This document shows, one piece after another, positions 42,267-52,454 of a DNA stretch of 64,000 nucleotides; within the stretch, counting starts at the first letter, position 1, and every line of letters begins with the position of its first letter. The translations under genes were made by a program, and so were the position numbers. The DNA comes from an uncultured Pelagibacteraceae bacterium (GTDB taxonomy: Bacteria > Pseudomonadota > Alphaproteobacteria > Pelagibacterales > Pelagibacteraceae). The notes below the pieces were generated by a model that was given only the letters and a program-made list of their open reading frames with translations, was not told the origin of the DNA and made no database searches. The stretch covers positions 1-64,000 of the forward strand of contig CACLMD010000001.1 of NCBI GenBank assembly GCA_902607945.1. Direction: 5' to 3'.

Positions 42267-43078
42267 AATTTTCCAATTTCTAAATTTGATTTAATATAAC
42301 CATCCATACTTCCACAATCTAAATACTTTCCTGAAAAATTATGAGCAATAAATTTATTTTTTTCCTTAATCAATAATTGAATTGCATCCGTTATATGAAT
42401 TTCACCACCTTTACCTGGCATTTGTTTAATTAACTTTGAAAAAATAGTTTTGGGTAAAATGTATCTTCCAATTACTGCTTTAGTAGATGGGGCTGTTTTA
42501 ATAGATGGTTTTTCTACTACATCTTTTATAAAATAATTTTTTTTATCTATTTTGTTATTCAGCTTATAGATACCCCATCTTGAAACTGCTTTTTTATCAA
42601 CTTTCATACTGGCCATAACGCTAGAATTAAATCTCTTATGAACTTTAATCATTGATTTGGAACAATTTTGTTTGATTATGAGATCATCAGGTAATAACAT
42701 TAAAAAAAATTTATCTTTAATTAATCTTTTAGTTTTTAACACTGCATCACCTGTACCAAGAGGTTTATTCTGATATACAAACCTAATCATTTTTTTATAT
42801 TTTAAAATTTTTTTATATTCTTTAATTATTCTTGGATCTTTTTTTTTTTTAAGTATCTTTTTATAGAAACTGTCATTAAAAAAATAATTCTTAATCATTA
42901 TTTTTTTTTTTGAAATTATAAAAATAACATCTTTAATTCCCGCTTCAATACATTCGTCTAAAATATACTCAATTCCTGGTTTTCCATTAATTGGTAAAAG
43001 TTCTTTAGCAAAAACACTTGTCAGTGGTAATAGTCGAGTGCCTAAACCTGCTAGTGGAATAATTGCTTGTTTAATCAT
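42263..43078 (-). CDS. galU: UTP-glucose-1-phosphate uridylyltransferase
   Basis: 271 aa. Makes UDP-glucose from UTP and glucose 1-phosphate. Nucleotidyltransferase start IIPLAGLGTRLLPLTSVFAKELLPI, IEYILDECIEAGIKDVIFI, YQNKPLGTGDAVLKTK and the metal-binding LLPDDLI are all present, as are EKPS, GRYILP and GGEIHITDAIQLL. It is slightly shorter than the usual 290-300 aa. Gene order galU-ugd makes a short UDP-glucuronate operon. A 34-nt gap separates it from divergent panC. Confidence 0.95.
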   Translation of the reverse strand: MIKQAIIPLAGLGTRLLPLTSVFAKELLPINGKPGIEYILDECIEAGIKDVIFIISKKKIMIKNYFFNDSFYKKILKKKKDPRIIKEYKKILKYKKMIRFVYQNKPLGTGDAVLKTKRLIKDKFFLMLLPDDLIIKQNCSKSMIKVHKRFNSSVMASMKVDKKAVSRWGIYKLNNKIDKKNYFIKDVVEKPSIKTAPSTKAVIGRYILPKTIFSKLIKQMPGKGGEIHITDAIQLLIKEKNKFIAHNFSGKYLDCGSMDGYIKSNLEIGKL

Positions 43079-43112
43079 TTAAATGTTTTACTTATTAAAT
43101 TATTTTATACAA

Positions 43113-43925
43113 ATGAAAATTTTATTAACTAATAATGATTTAAATGAGGCATTATATGATGTTTCAAACTTGGGGTTTGTGCCAACGATGGGCAGTTTAC
43201 ACAAAGGTCATATTTCATTGATAAAAAAATCTTTAAAAGAATGTAAAAGAACTATTGTTAGTATTTTTGTAAATCCTACTCAATTTAATAATAAAAATGA
43301 TTTTATAAATTATCCAAGAAGTAATAATAAAGATCTTTTAATTTTGAAAAAATTAAAAATAGATTTTTTATACATGCCAAGAGTAAAAGACATATATTAT
43401 TTAAAAAGAAAATCTTCAATCAAGCTGAGAGAGAAAGACAAGATACTATGTGCAAAAGTTAGAAAAGGACATTTTGAAGGAGTTATTGATGTTATTAAAA
43501 GGCTTACTAAATTAATAAAACCATATAAAGTTTATTTTGGAGAGAAAGATTTTCAGCAACTTTATTTAATCAAAAAATATATCCCAAAAAAACGAGATAT
43601 TAAGATTATTTCATGTAAAACAATTAGAGATAATAATAAACTCGCATTTTCTTCGAGAAACAAGCTTTTAAGTAAAAATGAATTAATAAAAGCAAGAAAA
43701 ATAACTAAACAATTGTTTTTATTAAAAAAAAGACTTTCTAAAAGTAAAAATATTAATCAACTTATATTTAAAAAAAAAAATGAACTAATAAATTTATTCA
43801 ATATAAGGTTTGACTACATAGAATTAAGAAATATTTTTAACCTTAGAACTTCAAATAAGGTTAAAAATTCAAAGTTATTTATTGCTTATTATATTAATAA
43901 AGTAAGATTAATTGATAATTTTTAG
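43113..43925 (+). CDS. panC: pantothenate synthetase
   Basis: 270 aa from the ATG at 43113 (MKILLTNND), which fits the usual family start. An in-frame ATG at 43083 would add ten unusual residues. Joins pantoate and beta-alanine with ATP to give pantothenate. Nucleotide-binding motifs FVPTMGSLHKGHISLIKKS and IFVNPTQFNNKNDFINYPRS are clear, as are YFGEKDFQQLYLI and FSSRNKLLS (KMSKS-like). Ala/Gly-rich stretches of homologues have become Lys-rich here. Stop is 1 nt before the convergent mgtE stop. Confidence 0.95.
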   Translation: MKILLTNNDLNEALYDVSNLGFVPTMGSLHKGHISLIKKSLKECKRTIVSIFVNPTQFNNKNDFINYPRSNNKDLLILKKLKIDFLYMPRVKDIYYLKRKSSIKLREKDKILCAKVRKGHFEGVIDVIKRLTKLIKPYKVYFGEKDFQQLYLIKKYIPKKRDIKIISCKTIRDNNKLAFSSRNKLLSKNELIKARKITKQLFLLKKRLSKSKNINQLIFKKKNELINLFNIRFDYIELRNIFNLRTSNKVKNSKLFIAYYINKVRLIDNF

Positions 43926-43926
43926 T

Positions 43927-45300
43927 TTATAAAAAATAAGCACCTACACCTAAAAAAGATACAAAACCAATTACATCGGTAATTGTAGTAACAAAAACAC
44001 TTGAAGCTATTGCAGGGTCGATATTCATCTTTTTAAGTGTTACAGGTACCAAAATTCCAAATAAACCGGCAACAACCATAGTTAGTATCATTGAAATTGA
44101 TATTATTAATGAAAGTAAAATATCTTGAAACCATAATTGTACAATTAAAGAGCTGATAATAGCAAAGATAATACCATTCAAAATACCTATATTAAATTCC
44201 TTAAATATATTTTGATTAAAATTATTTTTAGTTAAATCATTTGTAGCCAACGTTCTTACTGTAACTGCAAGAGTTTGCATCCCAGCATTCCCCCCCATTG
44301 AAGCAACGATGGGCATTAAAAATGCTAAAACTACCATTTGTTCGATAGTTGCACCAAATAAACTTATACAATAAGTTGCCAAAAAAGCTGTAAATAAATT
44401 TAAAAGTAACCAATTAAATCTTCTTTTAGTTTTTTTTATAACACCATCAGTAATTTCTTCGTCGCCTACTCCGGCTAACCTTAATGCGTCTTCTTCAGCC
44501 TCTTCTTTTAATACTGTTAATACATCATCTGAAGTGATCATTCCTACTAACTTATTTGTTTTATCTACAACACATGCTGAATTAAGGTTGTAGTTCTCAA
44601 ATAAATTACCAACTTCTTCTCTATCCATGTCAACAGGAATTAAAAAAGTAGTATCATCCATAATTGATGACATCTTGGTTTCTCTAGCGGTTCTTAAAAC
44701 TTTAGATGATGGTACGGTACCAATCGGCTTGAAATTTTCATCTACGATATATATTTCTAAGAATTGTTCTGGTAAATCCTTGTTTTCTCTTAAATAGTCT
44801 ATAGTTTGACCAACAGACCAATTGCTAGGAGTTGCTGTAAATTCTCTTTGCATTATTCTAGCAGCACTATCCTCTGGATAACTTAGACCTTCTAACAAAG
44901 CAAAACGGTCTTTTGGAGGTAATGAACTTAATATCGAGTTTTTGTCTTTTTCTTCGACATTTTCTAAGATTGAAATTGCATCATCTGACTCTAAATTTTT
45001 TAGTATTCTTACAATTGCATCAGATGAAAGATATTTAATAATTTCTGATTGAACAGACTCATTTAGTTCAACAAAAACTTCTGGGTCGATTCTAAAATTA
45101 TTTAACTTAATTAGTTTTTCCCTATCATTTTCACCTAAATGCTCTATTATATCAGCTGCATCTGCAGGGTGCATTTCCTTAAAAGAATTTGTGATAAATA
45201 AAGCATCATTATTAGTGATCTTGTCAGTAACTACTTTGATGTACTCTTTATTAAATTCAAAATTGACTTTTTTATCTTTGATTTTTTTTATTAAAGTCAT
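43927..45300 (-). CDS. mgtE: magnesium transporter MgtE
   Basis: 457 aa. Inner-membrane Mg2+ channel. The N-terminal superhelical domain (about 20-140; HPADAADIIEHLGENDREKLI) is followed by two CBS domains that sense cytosolic Mg2+ (about 140-265; ENFKPIGTVPSSKVLR and NKLVGMITSDDVLTVL). Five membrane helices follow (about 290-457) with the pore segment MPIVASMGGNAGMQTLAVTVR and the conserved Asp near NIDPAIASSVFVTTITDVIGF. The domain order is complete. It is divergent from lipB with 60 bp between starts. Confidence 0.95.
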   Translation of the reverse strand: MTLIKKIKDKKVNFEFNKEYIKVVTDKITNNDALFITNSFKEMHPADAADIIEHLGENDREKLIKLNNFRIDPEVFVELNESVQSEIIKYLSSDAIVRILKNLESDDAISILENVEEKDKNSILSSLPPKDRFALLEGLSYPEDSAARIMQREFTATPSNWSVGQTIDYLRENKDLPEQFLEIYIVDENFKPIGTVPSSKVLRTARETKMSSIMDDTTFLIPVDMDREEVGNLFENYNLNSACVVDKTNKLVGMITSDDVLTVLKEEAEEDALRLAGVGDEEITDGVIKKTKRRFNWLLLNLFTAFLATYCISLFGATIEQMVVLAFLMPIVASMGGNAGMQTLAVTVRTLATNDLTKNNFNQNIFKEFNIGILNGIIFAIISSLIVQLWFQDILLSLIISISMILTMVVAGLFGILVPVTLKKMNIDPAIASSVFVTTITDVIGFVSFLGVGAYFL

Positions 45301-45360
45301 AAATATACCTATTATTCTGTCGGAACTTTTAATAGATAATTTAGAGAATACAATTTTTTT

Positions 45361-45990
45361 ATGGATATAGAGATCAAAAAATCAATAAAACCAGTAAAAT
45401 ATGATGATGCTATAACTCGACTTGAAGCTAGATCAAAATTAGTTAATCAATATAAGGATAGAGAACTGATCTGGATATTAGAACATGAGCCGATTTTTAC
45501 AGCGGGTACAAGCTTTTCAGAAAGAGATATTATTGATAAATCAATAAATATATATGAAACTAATCGTGGAGGTAAAATTACTTACCACGGGCCAGGTCAA
45601 TTAATGTTTTATTTTGTTATTGATTTAAGAAATAAAAAAAAAGATATTAGAAAATTTATTTCAGTAATTGAAAATTCTATTATTGAAACCTTAATGGAAT
45701 TTAAAATAAAATGTCATGCTGATAGAAAAAATATTGGCATTTGGTATAATAATAAAGGCAAACTAGAAAAGGTTGCTGCTATAGGTTTAAGAGTGAGTAA
45801 ATGGATTGCATATCATGGTTTTTGTTTAAATATAAAAAATGACCTTGAGCCATACAAAAAAATAATACCCTGTGGGATTTCAGACAAAAATGTTACTAAT
45901 TTGACAAAAATTTCAAAAATAAAATTTAATAAAATTGATAAAATTTTAATAAACAAATTTATTTCAAACTTGAAAAATCTAAACGTTTAA
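45361..45990 (+). CDS. lipB: octanoyl-ACP:protein octanoyltransferase
   Basis: 209 aa. Transfers octanoyl from ACP to the lipoyl domains of 2-oxoacid dehydrogenases and to GcvH. Motifs: [55 protein letters not shown] with the catalytic Lys region, [17 protein letters not shown] with the nucleophilic Cys, and VTNL. The last 32 nt overlap the end of the convergent pseudouridine synthase gene. GcvH lipoylation would connect with the glycine metabolism implied by the sarcosine oxidase operon. Confidence 0.96.
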   Translation: MDIEIKKSIKPVKYDDAITRLEARSKLVNQYKDRELIWILEHEPIFTAGTSFSERDIIDKSINIYETNRGGKITYHGPGQLMFYFVIDLRNKKKDIRKFISVIENSIIETLMEFKIKCHADRKNIGIWYNNKGKLEKVAAIGLRVSKWIAYHGFCLNIKNDLEPYKKIIPCGISDKNVTNLTKISKIKFNKIDKILINKFISNLKNLNV

Positions 45991-46876
45991 CTTTTAGTAA
46001 TTTCTTAAAATAATCTGGCAATAAAGCAGTATATGTATGTTTTACATCATTAATCTTAAATCTAATTTGATAAGAATGAAGCATTAAATTTTTGTTAAGA
46101 CCCTTGCTAGAATTTGATAATTTGTATTTAATATCACCAAATATTGGCTGTCCTATCGCATATAGTTGTTTCCGTAACTGGTGTTTCCTTCCAGTAATAG
46201 GTTTTAATTCAATCAAACTTGCCTCTGAATTTTTATCAATGACCTTAAATAGAGTTTTAGCTTTTTCTGTTATTTTTTTTTCTCTATCATATCTAATTAA
46301 ATCATCATTCCACTCTCCATAATCTTCATTAAGTTCGCCGTGACAAATAGCTAAATATGTTTTATGAACTTTTCGTAATCTGAATAACGAAGTTAATAAT
46401 TGTGCACTTTCACGTGTTTTGGCCATGATAAAAACTCCTGATGTATCTTTATCCAATCTATGAACAGAGTAAGGTTTGGTATTTTTAAAAACATCACTTT
46501 TGGCAAATATATCAATAAGATTTTTTTTAGATTTAGTTCCACCTTGAACAGAAATCCCAGAACTTTTATTTAAAACAATAAAGTCATCATTATCATCTAT
46601 AATTTGATCTTCATTAGATTTAATAATTTCTTTTGAAGGTTCAAATTTAATTTTTTTCTGAATTATAGTCTCTTTAAAGTTTATATTAAATAGATCTACT
46701 TTATCTTTAGGTTTAATTTTATGTGAGCTTTTAATTTTTTTTCTATTAAGTTTAATATTTCCCGATCTTAAATGTTTTTCAATTAAGCTTTGTGGTATTT
46801 TTCCTAATAAAAGTCTGATCCATCTATCTATACGCATGTCATTACACGTTGAATCAACGATGTATGACTTTTTCAT
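45959..46876 (-). CDS. 23S rRNA pseudouridine synthase, RluC/RluD family
   Basis: 305 aa. N-terminal S4 RNA-binding domain ([28 protein letters not shown]) and a pseudouridine synthase domain with the catalytic Asp in [18 protein letters not shown], then [10 protein letters not shown] and the late [22 protein letters not shown]. Size and motif spelling suit RluC (positions 955/2504/2580 in E. coli), but the exact target cannot be read. It precedes rplQ on the same strand with a 10-nt gap in the direction of transcription, thus lies at the end of the ribosomal operon. Confidence 0.9.
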   Translation of the reverse strand: MKKSYIVDSTCNDMRIDRWIRLLLGKIPQSLIEKHLRSGNIKLNRKKIKSSHKIKPKDKVDLFNINFKETIIQKKIKFEPSKEIIKSNEDQIIDDNDDFIVLNKSSGISVQGGTKSKKNLIDIFAKSDVFKNTKPYSVHRLDKDTSGVFIMAKTRESAQLLTSLFRLRKVHKTYLAICHGELNEDYGEWNDDLIRYDREKKITEKAKTLFKVIDKNSEASLIELKPITGRKHQLRKQLYAIGQPIFGDIKYKLSNSSKGLNKNLMLHSYQIRFKINDVKHTYTALLPDYFKKLLKVKRLDFSSLK

Positions 46877-46886
46877 GGTTTAAGAA

Positions 46887-47342
46887 TTATGCTGTAGCTA
46901 TATTTTTGTCTTCAACTTTAGGTGTAACTTTAGTTGTTTTTGCTGTTGTATCTTTTTTCTTTCTATCAATTCTTTTTGCTTCTAAGTCTCTATCCACAAA
47001 TTCAATGATTGCCATTGGTGCATTATCACCATACCTAAAACCAGCTTTAATAATACGTGTATATCCACCATTTCTTTTTTCATATCTTTTTGATAATGTC
47101 TTTTTTACTTTATTTGCTAATTTAATGTCTTGTAGTTTTGAAACTAAAATTTTAGTTGTTTGTAAAGTTTCCTTTTTACCAATAGTTATAATCTTATCTG
47201 CTTGAGGTTTTAAAAATTTTGCTTTTGGCAAAGTTGTTTTAATTTGTTCGTACTTTATTAGCGAATTAAGCATATTTTTTAAAAGAGCTTTACGATGTTC
47301 AGAAGTTCTATTTAACTTCTTATTTGCCATTCCGTGTCTCAT
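46887..47342 (-). CDS. rplQ: ribosomal protein L17
   Basis: 151 aa. Large-subunit protein near the exit tunnel. The start RHGMANKKLNRTSEHRKALLKNM is nearly invariant in L17. A C-terminal extension of about 30 residues (KDTTAKTTKVTPKVEDKNIATA) is Lys/Thr-rich and common in alphaproteobacterial versions. Last gene of the alpha operon (rpsM-rpsK-rpoA-rplQ), overlapping rpoA by one base. Confidence 0.97.
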   Translation of the reverse strand: MRHGMANKKLNRTSEHRKALLKNMLNSLIKYEQIKTTLPKAKFLKPQADKIITIGKKETLQTTKILVSKLQDIKLANKVKKTLSKRYEKRNGGYTRIIKAGFRYGDNAPMAIIEFVDRDLEAKRIDRKKKDTTAKTTKVTPKVEDKNIATA

Positions 47343-48370
47343 TAGATAGTTTCCTCTAATTTTTTAGACATTTCAGCAATATTATCTGGTGGCCAGTTGG
47401 GTATTTCCATGCCTAAATATAATGACATACCAGTTAGAACTTCTTTAATCTCATTAAGAGATTTTCTACCAAAATTAGGTGTTCTCAACATTTCACCTTC
47501 CGATTTTTGAACAAGATCACCAATATAAATTATATTATCATTTTTAAGACAATTCATTGATCTTACAGATAATTCTAATTCGTCAACTTTTCTTAATAGA
47601 TTTTTATTGAATTCTGGTTCAGTTGAAACTTCTTTAATAGGAGCTTCAACAGGTTCATCAAAATTAATAAACATTTTAAGTTGATCTTGAAAAATTCTTG
47701 CTGAATAAGCAACAGCATCCTCTGCTGAAATAGAACCATTGGTCTCAACTTCCATAATAAGCTTGTCATAATCAAGTGCTTTACCCTCTCTGGCAGTGCT
47801 TATTGAAAATGAAACTTTTTTAACTGGACTATACAATGAGTCTATTGCAATTAAACCCAAAGGTGGTTCTTCTGGTTTATTCAAATCCGCTGGGACATAG
47901 CCTTTTCCAGTATTAACATTCATTTCCATATGAAAATTTGTATTTTCATCTAGATTACAAATTACTAAATCAGGATTCAGTATTTCAACATCAGCAACAG
48001 TTGTGATGTCTGATGCTTTAATCTCTCCTGGTCCTTTTGCATCTAAGATTAATTTTTTTGTCCCCTCAGCTGAACATTTGAGAGCTAAAGATTTTACGTT
48101 TAAAACAATATCTGTAACATCTTCTCTTACACCTTTAATTGAAGTGAATTCATGTAAAACACCATCTATATGAATTGAAGTTACAGCTGCACCTCTAATT
48201 GAAGACAATAGTATTCTTCTTAATGAATTACCTAATGTTAGACCATAACCTTTTTCCAGAGGTTCAGCTACAATTTTAGCATGAGAAAGATCTTCACTTA
48301 TTTTGACATCAAGCTTTGCAGGCTTGATTAAAGATTTCCAATTTTTAACATTAACATTTTCTGTTTCCAT
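47342..48370 (-). CDS. rpoA: RNA polymerase subunit alpha
   Basis: 342 aa. The N-terminal domain (about 1-235; [25 protein letters not shown] region, [19 protein letters not shown]) dimerises and assembles the core enzyme. After a linker, the C-terminal domain (about 255-335; [41 protein letters not shown]) binds UP elements and activators. Both domains are intact. Overlaps rpsK and rplQ by one base each, so output is coupled to ribosomal proteins. Confidence 0.98.
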   Translation of the reverse strand: METENVNVKNWKSLIKPAKLDVKISEDLSHAKIVAEPLEKGYGLTLGNSLRRILLSSIRGAAVTSIHIDGVLHEFTSIKGVREDVTDIVLNVKSLALKCSAEGTKKLILDAKGPGEIKASDITTVADVEILNPDLVICNLDENTNFHMEMNVNTGKGYVPADLNKPEEPPLGLIAIDSLYSPVKKVSFSISTAREGKALDYDKLIMEVETNGSISAEDAVAYSARIFQDQLKMFINFDEPVEAPIKEVSTEPEFNKNLLRKVDELELSVRSMNCLKNDNIIYIGDLVQKSEGEMLRTPNFGRKSLNEIKEVLTGMSLYLGMEIPNWPPDNIAEMSKKLEETI

Positions 48371-48819
48371 TAAACTCTCCTTTTTTTTGGTGGACGTGTA
48401 CCGTTATGAGGCATTGGCGTTGTATCTTTAATAGATAAAATTTTAAATCCGCGAGCTTGTAATGCTCTTAAGGCTGTTTCTCTACCTGATCCTGGTCCTT
48501 TAACTTCTACAGATAAAGTTTTCATACCATAATCTAAAGCCTTTGAAGCAGCAGCATCAGCAGCTATTTGTGCTGCATAGGGAGTCGACTTTCTAGAACC
48601 TTTAAAGCCTTTTTGCCCTGCAGAAGCCCATGATATTACATTGCCATTCGTATCTGCGATTGAAATTATTGTATTATTAAATGTGGACTGAACAAATGCA
48701 ATACCATTTAAAATATTTTTTTTGACTTTCTTTTTTTTTGAATAAGTGCTTTTGTTTGATTTTTTAGATGATTTTTCTGTCTTTTGATCTTTGTTTTCAA
48801 CTTTCTCTACTTTAGTCAT
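48370..48819 (-). CDS. rpsK: ribosomal protein S11
   Basis: 149 aa, about 20 residues longer than usual. The extra length is a Lys/Ser/Thr-rich N-terminal tail (about 1-32, with [17 protein letters not shown]). The core begins [20 protein letters not shown] and includes the platform-binding [21 protein letters not shown] and [13 protein letters not shown]. An internal start could shorten it, but none is obvious. Second gene of the alpha operon. Confidence 0.97.
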   Translation of the reverse strand: MTKVEKVENKDQKTEKSSKKSNKSTYSKKKKVKKNILNGIAFVQSTFNNTIISIADTNGNVISWASAGQKGFKGSRKSTPYAAQIAADAAASKALDYGMKTLSVEVKGPGSGRETALRALQARGFKILSIKDTTPMPHNGTRPPKKRRV

Positions 48820-48821
48820 TA

Positions 48822-49205
48822 TTATTTTTTAGTTGGAGTTAATTTTTTTCCCGCGATAGCAATGGCTTTACCTTTTCTAGTTCTAGCATTACATCTAGTT
48901 CGTTGCCCTCTTGCTGGTAATTTTTTTCTATGTCTTGAGCCTCTATAACAGGCAAGGTCAATAAGTCTTTTTATGCTTAATGAGTAGTCTCTTCTAAGAT
49001 CACCCTCAACCTTATAGTTTTGGTCTATATACTCTCGAATCTTTAAAATTTCTTCATCAGTTAAATCATTTACTCTTTTTTCTCTAGGTATTTCTAATGA
49101 TGAACAAATTTTTTGTGAAAATTTATCTCCAATTCCATAAATATAAGTTAAGCCTATATGAACAAGCTTATTTTGTGGAATGTTGATACCTGCTATCCGA
49201 GCCAT
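48822..49205 (-). CDS. rpsM: ribosomal protein S13
   Basis: 127 aa. Head protein contacting the large subunit and P-site t[29 protein letters not shown] and [38 protein letters not shown] (quoted in part, residues about 75-112) are invariant features. First gene of the alpha operon; rpmJ (L36), found upstream in many bacteria, is not here. A strong promoter lies in the 57-bp gap to adk. Confidence 0.97.
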   Translation of the reverse strand: MARIAGINIPQNKLVHIGLTYIYGIGDKFSQKICSSLEIPREKRVNDLTDEEILKIREYIDQNYKVEGDLRRDYSLSIKRLIDLACYRGSRHRKKLPARGQRTRCNARTRKGKAIAIAGKKLTPTKK

Positions 49206-49230
49206 ATATTAAGTGATAAATTTTGAGCCT

Positions 49231-49258
49231 TTTATATAATAAGTTATTTTAATGTCAA
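49231..49258 (-). promoter_or_regulatory. strong sigma70-type promoter of the alpha operon
   Basis: Minus strand TTGACA (49258-49253), 16-bp spacer, TATAAA (49236-49231), 25 bp before the rpsM ATG at 49205. It is a near-consensus promoter within the 57-bp adk-rpsM gap. It would let rpsM-rpsK-rpoA-rplQ be transcribed independently of the spc operon. No Shine-Dalgarno sequence is visible in the short leader. Confidence 0.7.
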
Positions 49259-49262
49259 CGTC

Positions 49263-49826
49263 TTAAACATTTATAAAAGTGTCTATTTTCCTTGTTATTT
49301 CATCAATTTGAAGAGTTCCGTCAATCTCATGAAAATTTAAATTTTTAGAATAGAAATCTAAGACAGGTCTGGTTGTTTCCATATAAATGTCGTATCTTTT
49401 AAGAATAGTTTTCAACTCATCGTCAGATCTTTTTTCTATAGTTTTTCTCTTATTAATTCTTTCAATTATTGTATTTTTATTTACGTTCAAATAAAAAATA
49501 CATCCTATTTTTTGATTAGATTCACCTAATAATAAGTCTAAATTTTTAGCCTGACTTAATGATCTAGGATAACCATCAAATATTAATTTATTTTTTTTTT
49601 GAGGATCAAATATTGATGTTTTTATAAGATTGTTAACAATTTCATCACTTATATATTTCCCGTCATTCATATCATTAATTATGACTTTTCCAATTTGTGT
49701 ATCTTTTTTGATTTCATCTCTAAGCATATCTCCTGTTGAAAGTTGAAAGCCATTAATTTTTTTTACTAAATATTTAGCTTGAGTACCTTTTCCAGCTCCA
49801 GGAGGACCAAATAAAATAATATTCAC
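49263..49826 (-). CDS. adk: adenylate kinase
   Basis: 187 aa, short-lid form without the zinc/INSERT segment of longer versions. Interconverts ATP+AMP and 2 ADP. P-loop GPPGAGKGTQAKYL, AMP site LSTGDMLRDEI, and LIFDGYPRSLSQAKNLD are complete; RRSDDELKTILKRYDIYMETTRP-like KRSDDELKTILKRYDIYMET is present. It follows secY by 5 nt as in many bacteria, with rpsM downstream. Confidence 0.97.
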   Translation of the reverse strand: MNIILFGPPGAGKGTQAKYLVKKINGFQLSTGDMLRDEIKKDTQIGKVIINDMNDGKYISDEIVNNLIKTSIFDPQKKNKLIFDGYPRSLSQAKNLDLLLGESNQKIGCIFYLNVNKNTIIERINKRKTIEKRSDDELKTILKRYDIYMETTRPVLDFYSKNLNFHEIDGTLQIDEITRKIDTFINV

Positions 49827-49831
49827 AGAAA

Positions 49832-51112
49832 CTATCTTCCAAATTTTGTCTTTTTGATTAACTGTTCATACTGTGAGCTCATGAGTCTAGTTTGAATTTG
49901 TGTTACTGTATCGATTGCAACTACAACAACAATTAAAATTGAAGCACCACCTAGATAAAATGGAATTGGATAGTTTGCTATTAAGAATTCAGGCATTAAA
50001 CAAACTAACGTAAGATATAAAGCCCCTATTGTTGTTAATCTTGTAAGAATAGTTTCTATATATATTGCTGTACTCTCACCTGGTCTAATACCAGGTATGA
50101 AACCACCATATTTTCTTAAGTTGTCAGCAGTCTCCGTTGGATTAAAAGTTATTGAGGTATAGAAAAATGTAAAAAAAATAATACCTGATCCGTAAAGCAA
50201 CATATAAAGTGGCTGACCTTGAGTGAAATACGAGCTTAAATTTAAAAAAGTTTCATTATCAGAAAAATTAAAATTAGAAAATGTAACTGGTAGTAATAAT
50301 AATGCAGATGCAAAAATTGCTGGAATTACACCAGCTTGATTTATTTTTAAAGGCAAGTGAGACGACTCTCCTCCGTACATCTTGTTACCCATTTGTCTTT
50401 TAGGATAATTAATTAAAATTTTTCTAAGTGCTCTTTCCATAAAAACGATAAAAAGAATTGTTATTATCAATAATACAAACAATGCTAAAATCATTATTGT
50501 AGAAACAGCTCCAGTTCTTCCAAGTTCAAAAGTAGCAACTAAAGCTCTTGGTATTTCAGCCACAATTCCAGCAAAAATAATTAAAGATATTCCATTTCCA
50601 ATACCTCTTTGAGTGATTTGTTCACCGAGCCACATTAAAAATAAAGTACCCGCAACAATTGTTGTTACTGTGGAAATTTTAAAAAATAGACCAGGATTGA
50701 TAACTAAATTGGCTGAAGACTCTAGACCAACTGCTAAACCATAACCTTGAACTGTTGCTAATAAAACGGTTCCATACCTTGTAATTTGGGTAATTTTAGC
50801 TCTTCCTGCTTCACCTTGAGATTTTAGATTTTTAAAATAGTCTGATACTCCCGTTAATAATTGAACTATAATTGATGATGAAATGTAGGGCATAATACCC
50901 AAAGCAAAAATTGCCATTCTACTTACCGCTCCACCGGCAAAAACATTAAACATTCCAAGTAATCCTTTTTGATTACCATCCATTAAAATTTTTAATTGTT
51001 CAGGATCAATTCCAGGTAATGGAACAAATGTTCCAAATCTATAAACAGCCAATATAGCTATAGTAAATAATATTCTATTTCTTAAATCATTTGAGGTAGA
51101 AGAAGCGCTCAT
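49832..51112 (-). CDS. secY: preprotein translocase subunit SecY
   Basis: 426 aa with ten membrane helices. Central channel of the Sec translocon. Typical segments: YRFGTFVPLPGIDPEQL, GGAVSRMAIFALGIMPYISSSI, TRYGTVLLATVQGYGLA, GNGISLIIFAGIVAEIPRAL and GGFIPGIRPGESTAIYIE. It receives the signal-peptide proteins abundant in this window. It follows rplO by 12 nt and precedes adk by 5 nt. Confidence 0.98.
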   Translation of the reverse strand: MSASSTSNDLRNRILFTIAILAVYRFGTFVPLPGIDPEQLKILMDGNQKGLLGMFNVFAGGAVSRMAIFALGIMPYISSSIIVQLLTGVSDYFKNLKSQGEAGRAKITQITRYGTVLLATVQGYGLAVGLESSANLVINPGLFFKISTVTTIVAGTLFLMWLGEQITQRGIGNGISLIIFAGIVAEIPRALVATFELGRTGAVSTIMILALFVLLIITILFIVFMERALRKILINYPKRQMGNKMYGGESSHLPLKINQAGVIPAIFASALLLLPVTFSNFNFSDNETFLNLSSYFTQGQPLYMLLYGSGIIFFTFFYTSITFNPTETADNLRKYGGFIPGIRPGESTAIYIETILTRLTTIGALYLTLVCLMPEFLIANYPIPFYLGGASILIVVVVAIDTVTQIQTRLMSSQYEQLIKKTKFGR

Positions 51113-51124
51113 AATTAAAATGAT

Positions 51125-51580
51125 CTATTTTTTAAGCTGGATAGATCCACCAATTTTTTCTAGTTTTTCAATTGCAGATTTGGATGCTAAATTTGCTTCA
51201 ATATTTACTTTATTTTTTATTTCACCAGTTCCAAGAATTTTTAATTTAGATGAATTTTTATTAATAATCTTAAGTTTTTTTAATAAATCAGCATTTAAAA
51301 CATTATCAGTATTGATAGTTTTTTTATCTATATATGATTGAATCTTTTCTAAATTTATAATTGCAATTTGATTTTTTGAAATTGGATTAAACCCTCTTTT
51401 AGGCAATCGTCTATATAAAGGCATCTGACCTCCTTCAAAACTTTTAATTGCAACACCAGATCGTGATTTTTGTCCTTTCACGCCTCTTCCAGAAGTTTTA
51501 CCTTTTCCAGATCCTATGCCTCTTCCAACTCTAATTTTAGATTTGTTAATTTTTTGTCTATTATTTAATAAAGTAGTCAT
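51125..51580 (-). CDS. rplO: ribosomal protein L15
   Basis: 151 aa. RVGRGIGSGKGKTSGRGVKGQKSRSG and PLYRRLPKRGF are diagnostic of L15. The gene overlaps rpsE by one base. In most proteobacteria rpmD (L30) lies between the two, but there is no space here, so this genome lacks rpmD at its usual place. Confidence 0.97.
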   Translation of the reverse strand: MTTLLNNRQKINKSKIRVGRGIGSGKGKTSGRGVKGQKSRSGVAIKSFEGGQMPLYRRLPKRGFNPISKNQIAIINLEKIQSYIDKKTINTDNVLNADLLKKLKIINKNSSKLKILGTGEIKNKVNIEANLASKSAIEKLEKIGGSIQLKK

Positions 51581-52095
51581 TAGCCTCTTTTTTCAATTAT
51601 TTCAGAGATTTTTTTGTTTCTAATTGCTGAAATTTGTTTTGGTGAATTTTGCTTCATCAGTGCTTTTATTGTAGCTCTTATGACATTATGTGCATTAGAT
51701 GTTCCCATAGATTTAGCAACGATATCTTTAACACCTAGAACTTCACAAACAGCTCTGACAGGACCTCCTGCAATAATTCCTGTACCTTTTGAAGCAGCTC
51801 TTAGAACAATTTTTCCTGATCCATCTTTTGCTTTTACATCGTGATGAATCGTTCTTCCCTCTCTTAAAGGTATTTGTATAAGTTTTCTTCTTGCAGTTTC
51901 ATTTGCTTTTTTAATTGCATCTGGAACTTGCTTTGCTTTAGCGTGTGCAATACCAATTTTACCTGCTTGGTTTCCAACAACAACTAAAGCAGAAAATCCA
52001 AATCTTCTTCCTCCCTTAACAACTTTAGTAATTCTGTTAATGTGAACAAGTTTTTCTAATATGTCGTCAGTTTTTTTATCTTTATTATTTTCCAT
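51580..52095 (-). CDS. rpsE: ribosomal protein S5
   Basis: 171 aa. Decoding-fidelity protein with an N-terminal dsRBD-like domain ([21 protein letters not shown]) and a C-terminal GHMP-like domain ([36 protein letters not shown]). Directly followed by rplO with a one-base overlap; preceded by rplR with a 2-nt gap. Confidence 0.98.
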   Translation of the reverse strand: MENNKDKKTDDILEKLVHINRITKVVKGGRRFGFSALVVVGNQAGKIGIAHAKAKQVPDAIKKANETARRKLIQIPLREGRTIHHDVKAKDGSGKIVLRAASKGTGIIAGGPVRAVCEVLGVKDIVAKSMGTSNAHNVIRATIKALMKQNSPKQISAIRNKKISEIIEKRG

Positions 52096-52097
52096 AA

Positions 52098-52454
52098 TTA
52101 AAAGTCCATTCCGTTTTTACGAAGAGTTTCAGCAAATACTTTCACACGTCCATGATATTTATAAATACCACGATCAAAAAAAACTTTAGTTATTTTTTTT
52201 TCTTGAGCTTTTTTTGCCAATTTTTCAGCCACAATTTTTGAAAGTTCAGTTTTATTTACTTTAGACCCTGATTTAATATCTTTTTCTACTGATGAAGCAG
52301 ACAATAATGTTGTATTTTTATTATCATCTATGATTTGAGCTGAAATATTTTTAGCTGATCTTGAAATACATAGTCTATATCGATCATTAGAAGCAACTTT
52401 TTTAACTTTGTTAGTCACCCTAAACTTTTTTCTTATAGTGGTTGTCAATTTCAT
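52098..52454 (-). CDS. rplR: ribosomal protein L18
   Basis: 118 aa. Binds 5S rRNA in the central protuberance. [41 protein letters not shown] and [21 protein letters not shown] are the family landmarks. Overlaps rplF by one base. Confidence 0.97.
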   Translation of the reverse strand: MKLTTTIRKKFRVTNKVKKVASNDRYRLCISRSAKNISAQIIDDNKNTTLLSASSVEKDIKSGSKVNKTELSKIVAEKLAKKAQEKKITKVFFDRGIYKYHGRVKVFAETLRKNGMDF

